Shown here piece after piece: positions 18,293-25,421 of a stretch of 64,000 bases of DNA. The stretch covers positions 1 through 64,000 of the forward strand of contig NZ_VOIW01000011.1 in the NCBI RefSeq assembly GCF_009659625.1, written 5' to 3'. The translations under genes were made by a program, and so were the position numbers. The stretch comes from Pseudomonas haemolytica. Lineage in GTDB: Bacteria; Pseudomonadota; Gammaproteobacteria; Pseudomonadales; Pseudomonadaceae. The notes under the pieces are model-generated. The model worked only from the letters and a program-made list of their open reading frames with translations. It made no database searches and was not told the origin of the DNA. Numbering within the stretch: position 1 is the first letter of the stretch; each line of letters begins with the position of its first letter.

Positions 18293-18951
18293 CGCCACCG
18301 CTGGGCCTGCAACGTGCCCTGAGCGAGCTGATCGGCGACGCGCAATTGGTGCCCAGCCCGCTGCCGGGCACCGAATTGTCCTTGTGGCTGCTCGACGCCG
18401 ATAATATGGACCGTGCCTTCAGCCAGGAAGAAACCCGGCGCATCCTGCATGAGCCGCCCTACTGGAGTTTTTGCTGGGCCAGCGGCCTGGCGTTGGCGCG
18501 CTACCTGGCGGCGCATCCCGAGTGGGTCGCCGGCAAACGCGTACTGGATTTCGGCGCCGGTTCCGGCGTGGCCGGGATTGCCGCAGTAAAAGCGGGCGCC
18601 CTGGAAGTGGTGGCCTGTGACCTGGACCCGCTGGCCTTGGAGTCTTGCCGTGCGAACGCCGAACTCAACGCGGTGGAGCTTGGCTACTCAGAGGACTTCT
18701 TCGCCGAAGCCGACCGCTTCGACCTGATCCTGGTGGCCGACGTGCTCTACGACCGCGCCAACCTGCCACTGCTGGATCAATTCCTCACCCGTGGCCGCGA
18801 AGCACTGGTGGCGGATTCGCGAGTGCGGGATTTCCAGCACCCGCATTATCAACGCCTGGAGATACTGGACGCACTGACCCTGCCGGACTTGGCCGAGCCT
18901 TGGGAGTTTCGCAAGGTGAGCCTGTACCATTCGCGGCGCCAGCCCTTATAG
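18289..18951 (+). CDS. Class I SAM-dependent methyltransferase (ETFB/PrmA-like)
   Basis: 220 residues. The SAM-binding motif I is VLDFGAGSGVAGIAAVKAGA; motif II is VVACDLDPLALESC; then FDLILVADVLYDRANLPLL resembles the D-V-x-Y-x segment of protein lysine methyltransferases acting on electron-transfer flavoprotein or ribosomal L11. The N-terminus contains PPYWSFCWASGLALARYL. Substrate unknown; a protein target is likely by family. It is translationally coupled to the lipoprotein and 33 bp before cnoX. Confidence 0.85.
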   Translation: MTPPLGLQRALSELIGDAQLVPSPLPGTELSLWLLDADNMDRAFSQEETRRILHEPPYWSFCWASGLALARYLAAHPEWVAGKRVLDFGAGSGVAGIAAVKAGALEVVACDLDPLALESCRANAELNAVELGYSEDFFAEADRFDLILVADVLYDRANLPLLDQFLTRGREALVADSRVRDFQHPHYQRLEILDALTLPDLAEPWEFRKVSLYHSRRQPL

Positions 18952-18984
18952 TTGCCCCCATTCCCGCTTTATTCGAGACGCCCC

Positions 18985-19857
18985 ATGAGTGAGCCCACGC
19001 CGTACATCTTCGATGTCACCACCGCCAACTTCGACCAGGCAGTCATCCAGAACTCCTTCGAAAAGCCTGTACTGGTCGATTTCTGGGCCGAGTGGTGCGC
19101 GCCGTGCAAGGCGCTGATGCCGATGCTGGCGCAGATTGCCGAGAGTTATCAGGGCGAGTTGCTGTTGGCCAAGGTCGATTGCGAGGCCGAACAGGACATC
19201 GTGGCGCGTTTTGGCATTCAGAGCCTGCCGACGGTGGTGCTGTTTAAGGATGGCCAGCCAGTGGACGGGTTTGCCGGGGCACAACCGGAGTCGGCGGTGC
19301 GGGCGATGCTCGAGCCCCATGTGCAGATGCCGCCACCGGCTGCGGCAGACCCGCTGGAACAGGCTCAGGCGTTGTTCAGCGAAGGGCGTATCAGCGAAGC
19401 CGAAGCGCTGTTGGTGGCGCTATTGGGCGAGGACAATACCAACGCCGCAGCCCTGATCCTGTATGCACGCTGCCTGGCTGAGCGCGGTGAGTTGGGTGAA
19501 GCCCAGACCGTGCTCGACGCGGTGAAGGGCGACGACCACAAGGCCGCCCTGGCCGGGGCCAAGGCGCAAATCACCTTCCTGCGCCAGGCTGCGGATTTGC
19601 CGGACGCCGCTGAGCTGAAAAGTCGCCTGGCGCAAAACCCGCAGGACGACGAAGCGGCCTATCAGTTGGCGATCCAGCAACTGGCGCGCCAGCAATACGA
19701 CGCGGCATTGGAAGGTTTGCTCAAGTTGTTTATCCGCAACCGCAGCTACAACGAGGGCTTGCCCCACAAGACCTTGCTACAGGTATTCGAACTGCTGGGC
19801 AATGATCACCCGCTGGTTACGGTGTACCGCCGCAAGTTGTTTGCTGCGCTGTACTAA
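18985..19857 (+). CDS. cnoX: Thioredoxin-TPR co-chaperone (YbbN/CnoX)
   Basis: 290 residues: an N-terminal thioredoxin fold with active site WCAPC (C38 and C41) and cis-proline segment QSLPTVVLF, then a helical TPR-like region from about 115 (EQAQALFSEGRISEAEALLVALL, DAVKGDDHKAALAGAKAQITFL, YDAALEGLLKLFIRNRSY). E. coli CnoX is a chaperedoxin handing clients to GroEL or DnaK, but its active site is SxxC; here a full CxxC suggests retained disulfide reductase activity. Start 18985 (MSEPTPYIFDV) is chosen over an in-frame upstream codon with no domain support. The stop overlaps the converging gene by four bases. Confidence 0.9.
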   Translation: MSEPTPYIFDVTTANFDQAVIQNSFEKPVLVDFWAEWCAPCKALMPMLAQIAESYQGELLLAKVDCEAEQDIVARFGIQSLPTVVLFKDGQPVDGFAGAQPESAVRAMLEPHVQMPPPAAADPLEQAQALFSEGRISEAEALLVALLGEDNTNAAALILYARCLAERGELGEAQTVLDAVKGDDHKAALAGAKAQITFLRQAADLPDAAELKSRLAQNPQDDEAAYQLAIQQLARQQYDAALEGLLKLFIRNRSYNEGLPHKTLLQVFELLGNDHPLVTVYRRKLFAALY

Positions 19858-20195
19858 TCACCGATCCAACTGTACAGCGGCGTATCCCCGCCGCTGCTCA
19901 CCTTCACCTTGGCGCTATGACGCAAGCGCACCAACAGGCGCTTGCCCGCCCCGGCATCGCCGGCCAACCCTTCCAGTTGATCGAGCAATTCCAGGCCATT
20001 GAGTTGCCCGGCCTTGCGCAGCAAATCCTGGGCGTTCTGCCACAGGTCCTCGCTCTGTTTCACCGGCGCCACGGTTGGCGCGCTTGGCGTTGGGACTGCT
20101 TGTAGTTGTGCGCCCAGCCGTGCCCAATCGCCGTCGTCCAGCTCCAGGGTCAAGTCCACCGGCAGATCGCCGATGGTTCCACGAATTCGCAACAT
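19854..20195 (-). CDS. Conserved Pseudomonas protein of unknown function
   Basis: 113 residues, soluble, no signal peptide. The N-terminal MLRIRGTIGDLPVDLTLELDDGDWARLGAQL looks like two strands and a helix; the middle is a Pro/Ala linker; the C-terminal half (SEDLWQNAQDLLRKAGQLNGLELLDQLEGLAG) is helical, ending with RLLVRLRHSAKVKV. I recognise no family with a defined function. It converges on cnoX with a four-base overlap and diverges from the Zur-controlled operon, so the Zur site at 20281 lies in its own upstream region. Confidence 0.75.
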   Translation of the reverse strand: MLRIRGTIGDLPVDLTLELDDGDWARLGAQLQAVPTPSAPTVAPVKQSEDLWQNAQDLLRKAGQLNGLELLDQLEGLAGDAGAGKRLLVRLRHSAKVKVSSGGDTPLYSWIGD

Positions 20196-20280
20196 CGTCC
20201 TTACTCCTGCATTTTTCTGACGGGCATGCTCCCATGCAGCTTGCGCAACACCAAGCGGGCGGTCAAACTCTCGAGATTAT

Positions 20281-20300
20281 TGTTATAAGATCACATAACA
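20281..20300. promoter_or_regulatory. Zur-type operator upstream of zrgA
   Basis: TGTTATAAGATCACATAACA is a palindrome with perfect six-base arms (TGTTAT/ATAACA) and matches the TGTTATA-TATAACA character of gammaproteobacterial Zur boxes. It stands 25 bases before the zrgA start and overlaps the region where its promoter must lie. Zur would repress under zinc sufficiency. Confidence 0.75.
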
Positions 20301-20324
20301 AAACTTTCATCCTGGAGCTCTCTC

Positions 20325-20924
20325 ATGCGCCGTTTGCTGCTCGCTTTGCCGTTTGCCCTGCTGCCACTGGCTGTCGCTCATGCTCACGAAGACCATGACC
20401 ACGAGCACGGCAGCCTCGGCGCCCATGAACACGGTGTCGGTCGCGTCAATGCCGTACTGGACGGCCAAACCCTGGAGCTGGAGCTGGAAAGCCCGGCCAT
20501 GAACCTGGTGGGTTTCGAACATGTGGCCACCAGCGCAGCGGACAAATCCAAGGTCGCCGCCGCGCGCAAACAGCTTGAAAACCCACTGGCCCTGTTCAAC
20601 CTGCCCAAGGCCGCCGGTTGCGTGGTCAGCAGCCAGGCGCTCAACAGCCCGCTGTTTGGCGACAAGCCGCAGGCCGATCATGACGAAGACGACCACGCCA
20701 CCGATGGCAAAGGCGCTGCCGCCCACGAACACCATCACGACCATAGCGAGATCCACGCCCACTACCAGTTCACTTGCGCCACGCCGACAGCCCTGGGCAA
20801 CCTCGATCTGAGCCAAGTGTTCAAGACCTTCCCAGCTACCCAGAAAATTCAGGTACAACTGATCGGCCCAAGCGGCCAGCAAGGCGTTGACGCAACGGCC
20901 ACCGCAGCCACCCTGAAGTTCTGA
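20325..20924 (+). CDS. zrgA: Zinc-binding periplasmic protein ZrgA (DUF2796)
   Basis: 199 residues with a cleavable signal (MRRLLLALPFALLPLAVAHA) and two histidine/aspartate clusters: HEDHDHEHGSLGAHEHG directly after cleavage and HDEDDHATDG...HEHHHDHSEIHAHY in the middle. ZrgA-like proteins bind zinc in the periplasm and help import. It opens a four-gene unit (ATPase 6 bp on, permease, DUF3299) preceded by a Zur box. The same four genes next to oprG are, as I recall, the zinc-responsive PA4063-PA4066 cluster of P. aeruginosa. Confidence 0.88.
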   Translation: MRRLLLALPFALLPLAVAHAHEDHDHEHGSLGAHEHGVGRVNAVLDGQTLELELESPAMNLVGFEHVATSAADKSKVAAARKQLENPLALFNLPKAAGCVVSSQALNSPLFGDKPQADHDEDDHATDGKGAAAHEHHHDHSEIHAHYQFTCATPTALGNLDLSQVFKTFPATQKIQVQLIGPSGQQGVDATATAATLKF

Positions 20925-20930
20925 GTTCAC

Positions 20931-21641
20931 ATGACCCACGCATTGATCGAACTGTCCGACCTGGGCTTCAACTGGCCAGGCCACCCGCAGTTGCTGGACA
21001 TCCCCGCGTTCCGCCTGGAGCCCGGGGAAACCCTGTTCCTCAAGGGCCCGAGCGGCAGTGGCAAGACCACGCTGCTGGGGCTGTTGGGGGGCGTGCAGAA
21101 ACCCAGCCAAGGCAGCATCCGCCTGCTCGGCCAGGAGTTGACCGAACTCTCGGCCGGCGCCCGTGATCGTTTCCGTGTCGACCACACGGGCTACATCTTC
21201 CAGCAGTTCAACCTGCTGCCGTTCCTGTCGGTGCGCGAAAACGTCGAGTTGCCCTGCCACTTTTCCAAGCTGCGCGCACAGCGGGCCAAGCATCGCCATG
21301 GCAGTGTCGACCAGGCAGCCGCGACCTTGCTCGCGCACCTGGGCTTGCAGGACAAGGACTTGCTGGAGCGCCGCGCCGACTCGCTGTCCATCGGCCAGCA
21401 ACAACGGGTGGCCGCTGCCCGTGCGTTGATCGGCCAACCGGAGCTGGTAATCGCTGACGAACCCACGTCAGCCCTGGACTACGACGCCCGCGAAGCGTTC
21501 ATCCAGCTACTGTTCGCTGAATGCCGCGACGCTGGCGCCAGCCTGTTGTTTGTCAGCCATGACCAGAGCCTGGCGTCGCTGTTCGACCGCAACCTGTCGC
21601 TGGCCGAACTCAATCGCGCCGCCACGCCCGCAGAGGTTTGA
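20931..21641 (+). CDS. ABC transporter ATPase, LolD/MacB type, of the zinc-stress operon
   Basis: 236 residues with Walker A GPSGSGKTT at 39-47, signature LSIGQQQRVAAARAL, Walker B LVIADEPTSALD and the switch histidine in LLFVSHD. The sequence is of the type that powers FtsX/MacB-fold mechanotransmission permeases rather than importers. Its partner permease starts one base after the stop. In this operon it probably works with ZrgA and the DUF3299 protein in envelope zinc homeostasis; the transported molecule is not known to me. Confidence 0.9.
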   Translation: MTHALIELSDLGFNWPGHPQLLDIPAFRLEPGETLFLKGPSGSGKTTLLGLLGGVQKPSQGSIRLLGQELTELSAGARDRFRVDHTGYIFQQFNLLPFLSVRENVELPCHFSKLRAQRAKHRHGSVDQAAATLLAHLGLQDKDLLERRADSLSIGQQQRVAAARALIGQPELVIADEPTSALDYDAREAFIQLLFAECRDAGASLLFVSHDQSLASLFDRNLSLAELNRAATPAEV

Positions 21642-21642
21642 G

Positions 21643-22908
21643 ATGTATCTGTTCCGTCTAGCCATGGCCAGCCTGGCTAACCGCCGCTTTACCGCGATCC
21701 TCACGGCCTTCGCTATCGCGCTGTCCGTCTGCTTGTTGCTCGCAGTGGAACGCGTGCGCGTTGAGGCGCGCAACAGTTTCGCCAGCACCATCAGCGGTAC
21801 CGACCTGATCGTCGGTGCCCGCTCCGGCTCGGTGAACCTGCTGCTGTACTCGGTGTTCCGCATTGGCAACGCCACCAACAATATCCGTTGGGACAGCTAC
21901 GAGCACTTCGCCGCCAGCCCCCAGGTGAAATGGGCGATTCCGATTTCCCTCGGCGACTCCCATCGCGGCTACCGGGTGATGGGCACCAACGAATCCTATT
22001 TCGAGCACTACCAGTACGGGCGCAAGCAAAACCTCGAACTGGCCAGCGGCCGCGCCTTCGCCACCGACCCTTTTGAAGTGGTGCTCGGCGCCGAAGTCGC
22101 CGACGCCCTGCATTACAAGCTCGGCGACAAGCTGGTACTTGCCCACGGCGTGGCGGTGGTCAGCCTGGTCAAGCACGACGACAAACCCTTCACCGTGGTC
22201 GGCATCCTCAAGCGCACCGGCACCCCGATAGACCGCACGCTGCATATCAGCCTGGGCGGCATGGAAGCGATCCATATCGACTGGCACAACGGTGTGCCGG
22301 CCCAGGGCAAAGGCCGCATCAGCGCCGACCAGGCGCGCAATATGGACCTGACCCCGCAAGCCATTACCGCGTTCATGCTTGGCCTGAACAACAAGATTTC
22401 CACCTTTGCCCTGCAACGGCAGATCAATGAGTTCCGCGGTGAGCCGATGCTGGCGATCCTGCCGGGCGTGGCGTTGCAAGAGCTGTGGAGCATGATGGGC
22501 ACCGCCGAAAAAGCCCTGTTCGTGATCTCGCTGTTCGTGGTGCTGACCGGCTTGATCGGCATGCTCACGGCGATCCTTACCAGCCTCAACGAACGCCGCC
22601 GCGAAATGGCGATCCTGCGTTCGGTGGGTGCACGCCCGTGGCATATCGCGAGCCTGCTGATCTTCGAAGCCTTCGCCCTGGCGTTGTCCGGCGTGGTGGC
22701 GGGCGTGGGTCTGCTGTACGTGTGCATCGCCGCCTCACGGGGTTATTTGCAGGCCAACTACGGACTCGACTTGCCGATGTCGTGGCCGAGCGAATATGAA
22801 TGGACCCTGCTCGCCGGTATCCTCGCCGCAGCGCTGTTGATGGGCAGCGTGCCTGCATGGCGCGCCTATCGACAATCTTTGGCCGACGGCCTGTCCATTC
22901 GTTTATGA
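21643..22908 (+). CDS. FtsX/MacB-fold ABC permease of the zinc-stress operon
   Basis: 421 residues starting MYLFRLAMASLANRRFTAIL, one base after the ATPase stop. One N-terminal helix, a large periplasmic domain (about 45-275; VGARSGSVNLLLYSVFRIGN is typical of MacB periplasmic core), and three C-terminal helices with LNERRREMAILRSVGARPWHIASLLIFEA, the FtsX-domain coupling helix. Such permeases transmit force across the membrane (lipoprotein release, macrolide efflux, PG hydrolase control) instead of passing small solutes through a channel. A frame extending 93 bases further upstream is rejected as overlap with the ATPase gene. Confidence 0.9.
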   Translation: MYLFRLAMASLANRRFTAILTAFAIALSVCLLLAVERVRVEARNSFASTISGTDLIVGARSGSVNLLLYSVFRIGNATNNIRWDSYEHFAASPQVKWAIPISLGDSHRGYRVMGTNESYFEHYQYGRKQNLELASGRAFATDPFEVVLGAEVADALHYKLGDKLVLAHGVAVVSLVKHDDKPFTVVGILKRTGTPIDRTLHISLGGMEAIHIDWHNGVPAQGKGRISADQARNMDLTPQAITAFMLGLNNKISTFALQRQINEFRGEPMLAILPGVALQELWSMMGTAEKALFVISLFVVLTGLIGMLTAILTSLNERRREMAILRSVGARPWHIASLLIFEAFALALSGVVAGVGLLYVCIAASRGYLQANYGLDLPMSWPSEYEWTLLAGILAAALLMGSVPAWRAYRQSLADGLSIRL

Positions 22909-22919
22909 GGAAGCCTTCG

Positions 22920-23441
22920 ATGCGTCGTGCCCTGTTTGCCCTGTTGCTGCTGGTCAGCGTGCCCGTGTGGGCGGATGAGCAGCCCAGGGACTTGTCCTGG
23001 CAAGAGATGATCCCACCGGATGCGCCGCCGGAAATCCCCAATATGAAACCGCTGCACGACCTGTCGAACATGGCCGATGCCTTGTCCGTCGAAGCGGCGC
23101 CTGCGGCCAAGCAGGACCTGCCCAACGCGCCGGTGGTGCAGAGCCTCGACGCAAAGCACATCCGCCTGCCGGGGTATATTGTGCCGCTGGAAGTCAACGA
23201 GGAAGGCCGCACCACCGAGTTTCTGCTGGTACCGTATTTCGGCGCGTGCATCCATGTGCCGCCACCGCCGTCGAACCAGATCGTGCATGTGAAAAGCGAG
23301 GTCGGGGTGAAACTCGATGAGCTGTATCAGCCTTACTGGATCGAAGGCGCGATGCAGGTCAAGCCGTCGTCGAGTGAACTGGCCGACGCTGGTTACCAGA
23401 TGGATGCCGAGAAGATTTACATGTACGAGCTGCAGGAGTAG
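22920..23441 (+). CDS. DUF3299 secreted protein of the zinc-stress operon
   Basis: 173 residues with a signal peptide (MRRALFALLLLVSVPVWA). The conserved part is IRLPGYIVPLEVNEEGRTTE, then FLLVPYFGACIHVPPPPSNQ with a single cysteine and histidine next to a poly-proline run, and EKIYMYEL at the end. DUF3299 proteins are commonly placed beside MacB-like ABC genes; function is undefined, and the C-x-H pair might bind metal (inference). Start 22920 has AGGAAG before it; a start at 22905 overlapping the permease stop is possible but less well placed. Confidence 0.85.
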   Translation: MRRALFALLLLVSVPVWADEQPRDLSWQEMIPPDAPPEIPNMKPLHDLSNMADALSVEAAPAAKQDLPNAPVVQSLDAKHIRLPGYIVPLEVNEEGRTTEFLLVPYFGACIHVPPPPSNQIVHVKSEVGVKLDELYQPYWIEGAMQVKPSSSELADAGYQMDAEKIYMYELQE

Positions 23442-23458
23442 CGCTGATCACCCTTTCA

Positions 23459-23472
23459 TTGAGCTGAGTCAA
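23459..23472. promoter_or_regulatory. Anr/Fnr-type box before oprG
   Basis: TTGAGCTGAGTCAA keeps the TTGA-N6-TCAA core of the Anr consensus TTGAT-N4-ATCAA (8 of 10 specified bases). It lies 62 bases before the oprG start, and oprG in P. aeruginosa is known to be Anr-dependent. Confidence 0.55.
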
Positions 23473-23534
23473 CAGACCGAACGGAACGATCTTTACCATT
23501 GGACGTACAACTTTTAACGTCCTTTGGAGCTCCC

Positions 23535-24233
23535 ATGAACAAGTCTCTGCTCGGCGCGTCCCTCTTCGCGCTCGCCCTCGTCGCCCCGGTCGCACACGCT
23601 CACCAAGCGGGCGATATTCTGGTGCGTGCCGGTGCAATCACCGTCAACCCAGAGGCCGACAGCGGCAAAGTCAAGGTTGACCAGGGCCCGTTGGCCGGCA
23701 CCAACCTGGGCGGCAAGGCGACCATGAGCAGCGACACGCAACTGGGCTTGAACTTCGCCTACATGATTACCGACCACGTCGGTATCGAATTGCTGGCGGC
23801 CACGCCGTTCGAGCATGACGTGAAGATCAAGAACACTGCGCTCGGCGCCGCCAACGGCAAGCTCGGCTCGCTCAAACACCTGCCGCCGACCCTGAGCGTC
23901 GTGTACTACCCGCTGGACAACAAGTCGGCCTTCCAGCCGTATGTCGGCGCCGGTATCAACTACACCTGGATCTACGATGAACACGTTGGCGGTCGGGCCG
24001 AACAAGCCGGTTTCAGCAACTTCAAGGCCGAGAACTCCTGGGGCTGGGCCGCGCAGATCGGCGCCGACTACATGATCAACGACAAGTGGATGATCAACGC
24101 CCAGGCGCGCTATATCGACATCAGCACCAAAGCGACTGTGGATAACAATGCACTGGGCCAGGGCACTCGGGCCAAGGTCAATGTGGACGTGGATCCGATG
24201 GTTTACATGGTGGGTATCGGTTACAAGTTCTAA
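23535..24233 (+). CDS. oprG: OmpW-family outer-membrane protein (OprG)
   Basis: 232 residues with signal peptide MNKSLLGASLFALALVAPVAHA and the OmpW pattern: HQAGDILVRAGAITVNPE at the mature start, GLNFAYMITDHVGIELLAATPFEHDV, then LPPTLSVVYYPLD, FQPYVGAGINYTWIYDE and a C-terminal YMVGIGYKF ending in phenylalanine as beta barrels do. OmpW/OprG form eight-stranded barrels with a lateral opening for small hydrophobic or amphipathic compounds. It is a separate unit behind the zinc operon, with its own RBS (GGAG) and an Anr-like box. Confidence 0.93.
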   Translation: MNKSLLGASLFALALVAPVAHAHQAGDILVRAGAITVNPEADSGKVKVDQGPLAGTNLGGKATMSSDTQLGLNFAYMITDHVGIELLAATPFEHDVKIKNTALGAANGKLGSLKHLPPTLSVVYYPLDNKSAFQPYVGAGINYTWIYDEHVGGRAEQAGFSNFKAENSWGWAAQIGADYMINDKWMINAQARYIDISTKATVDNNALGQGTRAKVNVDVDPMVYMVGIGYKF

Positions 24234-24254
24234 GCAACATTTCACGACCACTAC

Positions 24255-24361
24255 AAAACCAATGTGGGAGGGGGCTTGCTCCCGATAGCGGTGGACCAGT
24301 CGATAAATCTGTTGACTGACACTCTGCTATCGGGAGCAAGCCCCCTCCCACATTTGGTTTT
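24255..24361. repeat. REPIN-like paired REP element (second sequence type)
   Basis: Arms 24255-24289 and 24326-24361 are reverse complements apart from one inserted base. The core is GTGGGAGGGGGCTTGCTCCC, a different REP subtype from the copies at 7475 and 29693. It separates oprG from the converging SDR gene, and may also fold at the mRNA ends. Confidence 0.88.
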
Positions 24362-24369
24362 GTGGTATT

Positions 24370-25254
24370 TCAGCTGTGGCGGTAGAACCGATCCAATAGC
24401 GCCGGAAGCCCTGCCCGCCACGCCCGTGGCTTGATACCAAAGGTATGCAGGATTTTCTTGCAGGCCAGTACCGCGTGCTGCGGTTCATCCGCCGCATCCG
24501 GCCGGGCAGCGTGGGCCTGGGCGGTCGGTGACTCGATGGCCAGCGCGTGGAAGTTACGCGCTTCGGTGAGGATCGCCTGGCCCAGGGCCAGCGGCGTGGT
24601 CGCCTCATGCCCGGCGTAGTGGTAGGTGCCCCACAGCGGCGCCGCGCAATCGAGCTGCTTGAGCACCGAGATGATCACCCGTGCGGCATCGTCTACCGGG
24701 GTCGGGTTGCCGCGCCGGTCGTCCGCCATCAGTAACTCATCGGGTTTCTCGGCCCGGGCCAGGAAACGCCCGAGGGTGCCGTCGATACTGTCATCCAGCA
24801 ACCAGCCAAACCGCAGCAGCACATGTTGCGGGCAGGTGGCGCGCACGCTTTGTTCGATACGCCATAACGCCTGGCCGCGCAGGCCCAGGGGCACCGGCTC
24901 GTCTTTTTCGCTGTAGGCGGTGGCGCGGGAGCCATCGAACACGCGGTAGCTGGACGGTTGCAACAGGGTGATGCTGTGGTGTTGGCACAGTTCAGCCAAG
25001 CGCTCGATAGCGAATTCCTGGCTGGCCAGGCGGGTTTCGCTCACGGCTTCGGCCTGAAACCAGTCGAAATAGTAGGCGAGGTTGATCAACGCATCGGGAC
25101 GGGTGTCGTCGAGCAATTGGGTGAGGCTCGCGGCATCCCAGCCGTCTTGGGGCGGTTTGGGTGCGAGGAAACCGATGTCTTCCTCTGCACCGAGGCGAAT
25201 CAGCGCCTGCCCGAGGGCATTCCCGCCGCCCAGTAACATAAGGCGCATTCGCAT
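24370..25254 (-). CDS. Atypical SDR-fold protein (RmlD-like sugar nucleotide family)
   Basis: 294 residues. The N-terminus MRMRLMLLGGGNALGQALI is a Rossmann dinucleotide-binding loop, and LLDDTRPDALINLAYYFDW, LLQPSSYRVFDGS and LLRFGWLLD follow the course of dTDP-4-dehydrorhamnose reductases. The catalytic Y-x3-K is not where RmlD has it: the segment reads LGLRGQALWRIEQSV, with R and L in place of Y and K. It may therefore be a binding or sensor protein rather than an oxidoreductase. It is not in a sugar gene cluster. It diverges from lhr across 167 bp. Confidence 0.8.
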   Translation of the reverse strand: MRMRLMLLGGGNALGQALIRLGAEEDIGFLAPKPPQDGWDAASLTQLLDDTRPDALINLAYYFDWFQAEAVSETRLASQEFAIERLAELCQHHSITLLQPSSYRVFDGSRATAYSEKDEPVPLGLRGQALWRIEQSVRATCPQHVLLRFGWLLDDSIDGTLGRFLARAEKPDELLMADDRRGNPTPVDDAARVIISVLKQLDCAAPLWGTYHYAGHEATTPLALGQAILTEARNFHALAIESPTAQAHAARPDAADEPQHAVLACKKILHTFGIKPRAWRAGLPALLDRFYRHS

Positions 25255-25421
25255 AGATTGAGCAGGCCCGGTCTGTTTGGAACGATGGTTGTTGTCGGCA
25301 GGCGCGTGAGCCTTGCCGTAGGTTTATTCCAGAATCGTTGCATTTTGCGGGTTTGTAGCGCAACCGTCACGGATAAAGTACGTGTTTGCAACTTGTTGGA
25401 GCAGGTGGCATCAATCACTAC

